Source: Chitinophagaceae bacterium
GTDB taxonomy: Bacteria; Bacteroidota; Bacteroidia; Chitinophagales; Chitinophagaceae
Length of the DNA: 7,542 nt
NCBI GenBank assembly: GCA_019454915.1
Contig: JACFNM010000205.1
Coordinates: 1 to 7,542 of the forward strand
Direction: 5' to 3'
The position numbers were made by a program, and so were the translations under genes. The notes beneath the pieces were generated by a model. The model made no database searches. It was not told the DNA's origin and saw only the letters and a program-made list of their open reading frames with translations. Every line of letters begins with the position of its first letter. The stretch's first letter is position 1. Positions 1-5,142 of the stretch are shown one piece after another.

Positions 1-177
1 AACCATGAGTTGCCGGTGAACATCAAACCCTGCTTTTCTCAACAGATGACAAAAACAAACTTCATAAACCTTTTCCAACAAACCCGGGCCTAATTCTTTA
101 TGAACTTCGTAAGCTGCGTTTACAATAGCTTTGCCAATCCTGTCTTCCTCTTCGGATATTTTCTCAAATTGATTCAT
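1..177 (-). CDS. GxxExxY protein (PD-(D/E)XK_3-like), N-terminal 59 residues, truncated by window edge
   Basis: Reading the minus strand from the ATG at 175-177 gives 59 uninterrupted codons that run off the window. Residues 29-40 read LGPGLLEKVYEV and contain the family signature exactly: G32-x-x-E35-x-x-Y38. The preceding helix (IVNAAYEVHKELG, residues 18-30) is also typical of the family. GxxExxY proteins are usually about 120-140 residues and are assigned to the PD-(D/E)XK nuclease superfamily; their cellular role is not established. Only the first half is visible, so the remaining catalytic residues cannot be judged. The leader is A-rich (AAAAGAAAACC before ATG) with no clear ribosome binding site. 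A TATATTTA sequence, read from the minus strand at about 192-199, is one base off the Bacteroidota -7 consensus TAnnTTTG and is only a weak promoter candidate. Repeat R1 lies 33 nt upstream of the start. The assignment is firm and the nuclease activity is inferred. Confidence 0.93.
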   Translation of the reverse strand, partial: MNQFEKISEEEDRIGKAIVNAAYEVHKELGPGLLEKVYEVCFCHLLRKAGFDVHRQLMV

Positions 178-210
178 GGTTTTCTTTTGACTAAATATAT
201 TCTTTTTTTG

Positions 211-285
211 CCGCCAAGACACGGAGGCACCAAGGTTCACCAAGGATCTTTCTTTGTGCTTCATCGTGTCTTAGTGCCCTGGTGG
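211..285. repeat. Palindromic intergenic repeat, copy R1 (complete)
   Basis: This is an imperfect inverted repeat with two 34-nt arms (211-244 and 252-285) around a 7-nt loop. By hand count 23 of 34 positions pair. The left arm reads as units CCGCCAAG, ACACGGAG, GCACCAAG and GTTCACCAAG; the reverse complement of the right arm starts CCACCAGG, GCACTAAG. A T tract ending in G precedes the left arm, as in the other copies. On the minus strand the element begins 7 nt after the stop codon of the lipoprotein gene at 293-1360 and ends 33 nt before the GxxExxY start. No T tract follows the hairpin in the direction of the flanking genes, so it is not a classical intrinsic terminator. Confidence 0.9.
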
Positions 286-292
286 TTCAGTA

Positions 293-1360
293 TTAGTTTT
301 TGCCATTGGTAACAAAAATATCATAGCCGCTGGAAAGATTGAGGCTTACCTCTTCCCTCCGGTTCAGCCCATTCTTCCAGAAAGTGGCACGGACTTTCCC
401 GGAATTGGCTTCCGGCGTTATGATACCTGTTGCAAACACTTCTCCACCTGAAACATATACTGCGTTTGCCACGGCTGAATTGACCTGGTCATCTCTGGAA
501 AATTCTTTGTTATTTTTCCACATCATTGCCATAGGCGGCTCACCCGGCGGAACTTGATTTCCTACCACATAAACATCATTACCATCAACGAAAACACCCA
601 TGGCTTTTGCAATGATGTTACTTCCGGCGGGTAGCCTGTTTGCCACCCCATTTATCCAGAGCATAGGTGCCAGATGACCTACATTACCTCTTATATAGTC
701 ACTTCCGGCTATATACACATTATTATCTTTTACAAAAATGCTATTAGCATAAGTATTGGTTTCCCCGGTCGTCAGTTTTGTGAAGACTCCGTTTTTCCAA
801 TATGCTGCAAAATTCATTTTCGTTGTATTGTCAGTTCCCGTTCCTGCCGCATATACATCTCCCCCTGAAACAAAGATATCATACAACGCGGTGGGATATC
901 CGTCGGCGTCAAGGGCTTCCCGTACCCCGTTTTTCCAGATAATGGATGTGCTTGTTTTGCCACTTACTTCATAGCCCGCCACATACACATCGTTGCCTGA
1001 AACATAAACAGCATTGGCAATTGAATAATCACCGGAAAAGGTTAATGGACGGGGAGTGTTATTTACCCAAAGTGTAGCTGTTGATTTGGACCCTGTTTTC
1101 GGACGGGTATATCCCGCAACATAAACATCTTTATCCCTGACAAAAACTGACATAGCATCTCCGTAGTCGTCAATGCCATCATTCAGGTGTGTAGCCACCC
1201 CATCCTTCCAAACTGTGGCGGAGTGTCTGCCTTCAATGATCTCATAGCCGGCTATATATATAGATTGTTTTCCTTCTTCTGGAGTGATTGTATCCTTTTT
1301 TGAACAGGAAATGATTGTAAAAAAGGAAATAAGAATGACGATAAAATTTAAGAGTTTCAT
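293..1360 (-). CDS. Lipoprotein with seven VYxAGY/WKNG repeats, predicted seven-bladed beta-propeller
   Basis: The protein has 355 residues. Residues 1-19 form a lipoprotein signal peptide: a short K, a hydrophobic stretch, and a lipobox-like IIS followed by C19, so the mature protein should be lipid-anchored in the cell envelope. The next residues (SKKDT, then acidic) could help surface export but are a weak match to known export signals. From residue 34 the protein consists of seven similar units starting with VYxAG at 34, 79, 125, 169, 215, 263 and 308, spaced 44-48 residues. Each has VYVAGY, then an ATxWKNG core about 15-20 residues later, then an (A/S)xxVFVxGxD strand. Seven units of this size fit a closed beta-propeller; that fold is inference. 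No catalytic motif is visible and the ligand is unknown. The ATG is chosen because the signal peptide starts there; its leader is A-rich. It lies 112 nt behind the gene at 1473-2822 and may be co-transcribed with it. Confidence 0.9.
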   Translation of the reverse strand: MKLLNFIVILISFFTIISCSKKDTITPEEGKQSIYIAGYEIIEGRHSATVWKDGVATHLNDGIDDYGDAMSVFVRDKDVYVAGYTRPKTGSKSTATLWVNNTPRPLTFSGDYSIANAVYVSGNDVYVAGYEVSGKTSTSIIWKNGVREALDADGYPTALYDIFVSGGDVYAAGTGTDNTTKMNFAAYWKNGVFTKLTTGETNTYANSIFVKDNNVYIAGSDYIRGNVGHLAPMLWINGVANRLPAGSNIIAKAMGVFVDGNDVYVVGNQVPPGEPPMAMMWKNNKEFSRDDQVNSAVANAVYVSGGEVFATGIITPEANSGKVRATFWKNGLNRREEVSLNLSSGYDIFVTNGKN

Positions 1361-1403
1361 TTTTTTTGTTTGATTTATTATGAGAGTTATTTCTGATGAC
1401 AGT

Positions 1404-1467
1404 CTTGTGCGTTGGCGTCTTTATGGCTATGGACGTTTTTTCGCCACCAAGGCACAGAGGCACCAAG
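1404..1467. repeat. Degenerate, inside-out copy of the palindromic repeat (R2)
   Basis: The stretch 1444-1467 is a clean left arm of three 8-nt units (CCACCAAG, GCACAGAG, GCACCAAG) lacking the final 10-nt unit. It is preceded by a T tract, as in the other copies. No right arm follows. Instead, 1404-1427 resembles the outer part of a right arm: it matches the R4 right arm at about 21 of 25 positions with one gap. The arms are therefore in reversed order, as at the junction between two tandem copies (compare R3/R4). On the minus strand the element begins 5 nt after the stop of the gene at 1473-2822. The left arm is certain; the right-arm remnant is less so. Confidence 0.7.
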
Positions 1468-1472
1468 ACGAT

Positions 1473-2822
1473 TTATTGTTTTCTTACCAGCGCATACGTC
1501 ATTCCCTTATACTGTTTATCCTGCAGATGCAGAACCCTTCCACCGTTCACTATTTCAAAGTACGCATAATATGTACTTGTCTTGCCTTCGTACCTGCCTG
1601 GTAAAATAATTTCCCAGTTAGATACAGTTGCCTTCCCTTTATAGTTTTGCGAATAAGTCCGCATATTGCCCACCATCCCCGAAGCGCCGGAATGCTTGCT
1701 GCTGTACGTACCGTCTGCGTTGAAGGTAAATTCGTCAGACGAGGCTACGGCACTCATCCCCTGATATCTCCCTGTATAAGCATTATAGTAATTCATAGCG
1801 CCAAAATCACCGCCTTTCCAGGTTCCTGTCAGGTCGCTTTCGGCAATGGCGAATTTGTTATACCCACGCATGGCGGCTATTTCCGAATTATAGTTATCAT
1901 TGGCATTGGGGAAATTTGCCCACAAAGTATTCGCATCAGGCGCTACCACCAGCGTTGGGTACATGATGCCCGATCCGGAAGTGACGTAAAAGCCTAAAAA
2001 GCAATTCTTACCGGTAGCAGGATCTACGGCCTGTCCCTCTATATACGGAGGCTTGAGAGACCCGATAACTTCTCCCTTATCCTGGTACTGTTTGGTCTGT
2101 ATCCTGAATTCTTTGGCTATGTAATTATCCCAAAAATAATCGCGACCCTGTCGTCTGGTTTCATCATCATGTTGTATCGGAAAATAAATATAAACCTTAA
2201 CAGGCCCTTTCGTAACTACCACTTTATTGTTTTGAATAGTTGATATCCATCCGTCATCCCAGTTGGTACGGTCAAAAGTAAATGTACCTGAAGAAGTGGG
2301 TGGTGGTACAGGTGCAACAGTTGGTTCCTGTTTAATACTTATCGTATCAGGCTTTGTTGTGGGGTTGTTGGTTACAGCAGTAACTGCACTATCAAAAACA
2401 GGTTGGCTTTTAATTTTTCCTATATAAACATTTGTTACGTTAGCTTCGGTAGAAAAATAGATCATCGCAAACTCATTTCCCTTCTTTAGCCAACCGTACT
2501 TATTGTCATGTGCCAGGGGTAAAACTTCCCATCCTTTATCTTCGAGAGCCTTGATTATGTTGCCTGACGAATAGCCCGAGGCTTTTTCAGAGGGTAATAT
2601 GAATACCTCTGTTTCACCGATCTCGCTTTTGTTCTTCTTGCTTTCATCGTTTAGTAGAATGCGTGCTGCTGCAACACTCAGTCCTCTCTTATCCTGTTTA
2701 CTATCTTCCGGCAGACGGATACCGGTTATTGTCGAGTAATCAACCGGAACGACTTTGTTTTGTGCCAGTAGTGACATGGTAAGTAGTATTAACATGAAAG
2801 ACAGATAGCAATTCTTATACAT
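1473..2822 (-). CDS. Exported protein with C-terminal lipocalin-like segment, function unknown
   Basis: The protein has 449 residues. Residues 1-20 are a signal peptide (hydrophobic core LILLTMSLLA) with likely cleavage before Q21, so the product is exported to the periplasm or beyond. Three regions follow. Residues about 25-135 are mixed alpha/beta and contain KALEDKGWEVLPL and WLKKGNEFAMIYF. A Thr/Pro linker spans about 150-178 (includes APVPPPTSS). Residues about 180-325 hold FTFDRTNWDDGW and many aromatics. Residues about 329-449 open with DLTGTWKGG and continue with EFTFNADGTY, WEIILPGRYEG and a strand-rich end MTYALVRKQ. The GTW start followed by F-x-x-DGTY is typical of lipocalin-like or calycin-like barrels in Bacteroidota; this is a resemblance, not a demonstrated family. 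I do not recognise the first two regions. The leader shows no clear ribosome binding site or promoter. Repeat R2 begins 5 nt after its stop codon. Confidence 0.88.
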   Translation of the reverse strand: MYKNCYLSFMLILLTMSLLAQNKVVPVDYSTITGIRLPEDSKQDKRGLSVAAARILLNDESKKNKSEIGETEVFILPSEKASGYSSGNIIKALEDKGWEVLPLAHDNKYGWLKKGNEFAMIYFSTEANVTNVYIGKIKSQPVFDSAVTAVTNNPTTKPDTISIKQEPTVAPVPPPTSSGTFTFDRTNWDDGWISTIQNNKVVVTKGPVKVYIYFPIQHDDETRRQGRDYFWDNYIAKEFRIQTKQYQDKGEVIGSLKPPYIEGQAVDPATGKNCFLGFYVTSGSGIMYPTLVVAPDANTLWANFPNANDNYNSEIAAMRGYNKFAIAESDLTGTWKGGDFGAMNYYNAYTGRYQGMSAVASSDEFTFNADGTYSSKHSGASGMVGNMRTYSQNYKGKATVSNWEIILPGRYEGKTSTYYAYFEIVNGGRVLHLQDKQYKGMTYALVRKQ

Positions 2823-2952
2823 AGATTTTAATCATTAGAAATCATAAGATCGGTAATTGAATTTTATGAACCTCACGCATTTTATTTTTTCAGAAACCAG
2901 GTTGTCACGCAAAAACTACCGGAACAAAATTGTTCTGTTTTCTGTGCTGAAT

Positions 2953-3015
2953 CAATCACCCAAAAAAGGGAAATATCAGGAGGCGACTCCCCCAAAAAGG
3001 GGATTAATGGTATGA
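2953..3015. repeat. CAATCACC...TCCCC/GGGGA hairpin element, copy A
   Basis: The element opens with CAATCACCC, A6, GGGAAA and carries a short stem-loop at 2988-3003 (TCCCC, loop CAAAAA, GGGGA), ending TTAATGGTATGA. A second copy with the same flanks lies at 7207-7273. The core 18-mer at 2986-3003 is the exact reverse complement of 7242-7259, whereas the flanks of the two copies match in direct orientation. The function is unknown. No T tract follows the stem on either strand, so termination is not well supported. Confidence 0.55.
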
Positions 3016-3278
3016 CAGAAAGATGAGTAGGATATCAGATTTTATTTTGCTTTAAAGGCGTTTAGACAGATTGCGATAATGGGTGGATAATTTATTTTTA
3101 GAAGAAGATTTTATAAGAAAGACAGCTTTGAAATATTTGGCGTTTTCGGAATTTTTTGGAATAATTTTCTTTGAGATATGGAATATTTTGCTTATATTAG
3201 TATGGTCATTTTTTAAATTTTTTTGAGAAGATTGTTTTCTCCATAGCATTTCTGATAGTAGCAGGAGGGTTACACTCG

Positions 3279-3302
3279 CAATTCGATATCCCTGTCGAAT
3301 TG
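3279..3302. repeat. Perfect 8-bp palindrome with 8-nt spacer
   Basis: CAATTCGA at 3279-3286 and TCGAATTG at 3295-3302 are exact inverted repeats around TATCCCTG. The pair could be a dyad operator or a small RNA hairpin. It lies about 80 nt before the signal-peptide-like plus-strand ORF at 3383. No regulator gene is in the window, so the role is open and chance is possible. Confidence 0.3.
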
Positions 3303-3382
3303 AACCTGGCAAAATTTGCTTTCTGAAAGGAACTCCAACATCGTCTCTGCATTCTTAATTAGATCAATCTAAAAATGCTTTT

Positions 3383-3636
3383 ATGAAAAGGCTACTCATT
3401 TCTGTAGCGCTCGTATTTGTAATGGGAGCGGCAATATGAAGACAAGAAGCATCCAGGTGGGTGTACGTTATACTTTGAATTTAGCAAAAGAATAATCGTC
3501 AAAAAGTTTTTATCCGGGCGAAGCAGTCCAGGTAAAAACGATGATTTACTACCTGAATTTTGAAAAGAGTAAAGAGTCGGGGAGAAGCCTGATTATAATT
3601 TTGAAAGGAAGTTCATCAAAATACAAGAGTGGCTAA
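3383..3636 (+). pseudogene. Possible decayed exported-protein gene (plus strand)
   Basis: An ATG at 3383 opens an 18-residue peptide that resembles a signal peptide (MKRLLISVALVFVMGAAI) and stops at 3437-3439. A second frame starts at 3436, overlapping that stop by 4 nt. It reads MKTRSIQVGVRYTLNLAKE, stops at TAA 3493-3495, and then stays open in the same frame to the TAA at 3634-3636 (SSKSFYPGEAVQVKTMIYY onward). The IQVGVRYTLNL stretch alternates like an outer-membrane beta-strand. A signal peptide joined to short fragments in different frames is what a deleted and frameshifted gene would leave, but the pieces are short and could be chance. It would be the only plus-strand gene in the window. 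Confidence 0.2.
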
Positions 3637-3664
3637 TCAAATCAATTAAAAGCAGTTTTTATTG

Positions 3665-4927
3665 TTAGTTGATCATTGCCCCTAATTTTTTGAAGTCAAA
3701 TTGTTCCCGCATTACTTTATCCAACTCCTCAGAGTTTGGTTTGCCGGATGCTTTGTACCAGGTAACCATCATGAACTGTGGTCTCCATTTCGATACCGAC
3801 TGATCCACGTAAGAATGGTCGGGTCGAAATAGCTGATAACCGTCATCAATGGTGGTAAAGATGTTCTGTTTATCGGGATCACCGGTGCCGAGGTCATTGA
3901 AATCCCATTCCGGTTTCCGGATGATCGCGGGCTTATCTATTTCGCTTTTATTCTGGTTGAAGAGTTTGTCCAGATTGCTGCGCATCAGTGCAATATTTTC
4001 CGTGGATTTCAGTTTCCCTGATTCTACTAATTCAAGCCATTTCCTGCACATATTCAGCAATTCACCTCTGGTAACCGGAATAAATGGAAGCTTTCCGGAA
4101 CGATGGACGAGGACAGAATTGTAAACTACCTCCGGGATTTTTCTGATTCCTGTAGGCGCCGGTTTAAAATAGGGATAGCCACCGAGTGTTCCGACTTGTT
4201 TGCCAAGTGAGAACACTTTATCACCAAATACCGAATTAATCTGGTTCTGTAGTGTGATCTCTGAACGCTGAAACCCATTGACCCTTATAAACAGCCATGT
4301 ATCTGTAATCCCGTAGGGCTCTGCTTTTCCATACTTGCAGATAAAGGGCAGAAATTGTCCAACGAATTGGTAGGTATGCAAAAGCGGGTCGGGAGTGGAA
4401 ACGGAATCGCCTGTGCGCGTAAACCATTTTTCCCATTCCACGTTGCTGCCAACGGGAGCAGGATCAACCTCCATAACGAGGTCGGCAATTGCATTCATTA
4501 CCTTATCCATATTGGGCGTGAATCTCTTTTCATTTGGAGTGGGATGATCGTAGTTATAGACTTTTGTTTGTTTCCAGGATCCCTTTCTCTTTTCAGCTTG
4601 CTTTTCACAGTTACCCTGAGTCCCGCTTTGTTCAAAAGTAACATTAGACTCAACTTTGCCCTTTACTTTTGTTACTGGTTTATTATCTCCGGGTGGTGGT
4701 GTTTTTACAGCAGGAGTTTCTGCTTCTTTCTTTGGTTTAGGTGATTTTTCTGAAGGTTTGGGATTTGTGATCTCATCCAGGGTCTTATCAATAGCGTTGT
4801 CAATCTTTTTGTTTACTGCATTTTCAATTTTCCTACTTGCTCTATCGCCGAGCTTCTTTAATATTTGCGCCGTAGAGGATAAGGCGACAAATAATCCAAA
4901 GAATAAGAATAGAAAACGTTTTTTCAT
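3665..4927 (-). CDS. Exported protein of unknown function with Lys-rich post-signal helix
   Basis: With the ATG at 4925-4927 the protein has 420 residues. This start gives a clean signal peptide (MKKRFLFLFFGLFVALSSTA, cleavage before Q21); an upstream in-frame TTG at 4966 lies inside repeat R3 and would add only 13 repeat-encoded residues, so it is rejected. Residues 21-52 form a charged amphipathic helix (ILKKLGDRASRKIENAVNKK...), followed by a Lys/Pro linker at about 53-90. The remainder, about 100-420, looks globular: FTPNMDKVMNAIADLVMEVDP, a Trp/Phe-rich stretch with FVGQFLPFICKYG, GYPYFKPAPTGIRKIPEVVYNS, a helical segment RGELLNMCRKWLELVES, and RPQFMMVTWYKASGKP near the end. I recognise no family or catalytic motif. 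The post-signal helix resembles that of the next gene upstream in transcription (5143-7104). Two palindromic repeats fill the 215-nt gap between them. Export is confident; function is unknown. Confidence 0.88.
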   Translation of the reverse strand: MKKRFLFLFFGLFVALSSTAQILKKLGDRASRKIENAVNKKIDNAIDKTLDEITNPKPSEKSPKPKKEAETPAVKTPPPGDNKPVTKVKGKVESNVTFEQSGTQGNCEKQAEKRKGSWKQTKVYNYDHPTPNEKRFTPNMDKVMNAIADLVMEVDPAPVGSNVEWEKWFTRTGDSVSTPDPLLHTYQFVGQFLPFICKYGKAEPYGITDTWLFIRVNGFQRSEITLQNQINSVFGDKVFSLGKQVGTLGGYPYFKPAPTGIRKIPEVVYNSVLVHRSGKLPFIPVTRGELLNMCRKWLELVESGKLKSTENIALMRSNLDKLFNQNKSEIDKPAIIRKPEWDFNDLGTGDPDKQNIFTTIDDGYQLFRPDHSYVDQSVSKWRPQFMMVTWYKASGKPNSEELDKVMREQFDFKKLGAMIN

Positions 4928-4943
4928 TACTATGTTTTTTTTG

Positions 4944-5030
4944 CCACAGAGGCACGGAGGCACCAAGGTTCACTAAGGTTTTTTCTTGGTGTCCCGATAA
5001 TGATCGGGACTTCGTGCCTTAGCGTGGTGG
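4944..5030. repeat. Palindromic intergenic repeat, copy R3, with nested hairpin
   Basis: The left arm (4944-4977) has units CCACAGAG, GCACGGAG, GCACCAAG and GTTCACTAAG, then a 7-nt loop. The right arm is split: CTTGGTG at 4985-4991 and the outer 21 nt at 5010-5030. Between them sit 18 extra bases forming a perfect palindrome, where R4 has only TTG. The outer right arm also lacks 3 nt compared with R4. A T tract precedes the left arm. The copy lies 16 nt upstream of the start codon of the 420-residue protein gene and is part of its leader. Confidence 0.88.
4991..5010. repeat. Perfect 8-bp stem-loop nested in repeat R3
   Basis: GTCCCGAT at 4991-4998 and ATCGGGAC at 5003-5010 are exact inverted repeats around the tetraloop AATG. 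The hairpin interrupts the right arm of R3, which suggests one palindromic element landed in another. It would fold in RNA from either strand. No T tract follows it. Confidence 0.85.
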
Positions 5031-5050
5031 TTCCTACATTTTTTTTCTTG

Positions 5051-5128
5051 CCACCAAGTCACGGAGGCACTAAGATTCACCAAGGATTTTCTCTCTTGAT
5101 GTTGCTTTGTGCCTTGGCGTCTTGGTGG
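5051..5128. repeat. Palindromic intergenic repeat, copy R4 (complete)
   Basis: The arms are 34 nt (5051-5084 and 5095-5128) around a 10-nt loop, with about 25 of 34 positions pairing by hand count. The left arm is CCACCAAG, TCACGGAG, GCACTAAG, ATTCACCAAG; the reverse complement of the right arm is CCACCAAG, ACGCCAAG, GCACAAAG, CAACATCAAG. Both arms keep the 8+8+8+10 layout. It is tandem with R3 (20 nt between them), in the same orientation, and begins 14 nt after the stop of the OmpA-domain gene on the minus strand. Confidence 0.9.
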
Positions 5129-5142
5129 CACTAATTATCTAA

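Larger units (their letters stand above)
2823..3664. other. 842-bp intergenic gap without a convincing gene
   Basis: The gap separates the exported-protein genes at 3665-4927 and 1473-2822. It holds a G/C hairpin element near 2953-3015, an AT-rich stretch at about 3080-3240, an 8-bp perfect palindrome at 3279-3302 and a possible decayed ORF on the plus strand at 3383-3636. The minus-strand reading frame at 3052-3312 starts with TTG, has Lys/Asn/Ser/Ile-rich composition expected of AT-rich noncoding DNA, and shows no domain. The promoter of the 1473-2822 gene should lie near 2823-2950, but I found no good TTTG/TAnnTTTG pair. No tRNA or rRNA signature was seen. Confidence 0.6.

Noticed and set aside
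211..285. Palindromic repeats as rho-independent terminators
   Set aside because: The hairpins have no T tract following them in the direction of the flanking genes; the T tracts are on the other side (A-rich in the minus-strand RNA).
1242..1466. Small frames beginning or ending in RHGGTKVH/MVPPCLGG-type peptides
   Set aside because: These peptides are translations of the palindromic repeat arms; the frames overlap real genes or repeats and show no other coding support.
3052..3312. 86-residue minus-strand frame in the large gap
   Set aside because: It starts with TTG, is Lys/Asn/Ser/Ile-rich as expected from AT-rich DNA, and shows no domain, signal peptide or supporting context.
4928..4966. 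Longer N-terminus of the 420-residue protein from an upstream in-frame TTG
   Set aside because: The extra 13 codons lie in repeat R3 and its edge, and would put polar residues (VPPCLCGKKN) before a complete signal peptide starting MKKRFLF at 4927.
211..5128. CRISPR array
   Set aside because: Repeats are imperfect palindromes at irregular spacing, separated by whole genes, with no spacer-length regularity and no cas genes.
211..5128. Insertion-sequence ends
   Set aside because: No transposase reading frame lies between any two copies, and no flanking target-site duplication was found around them.
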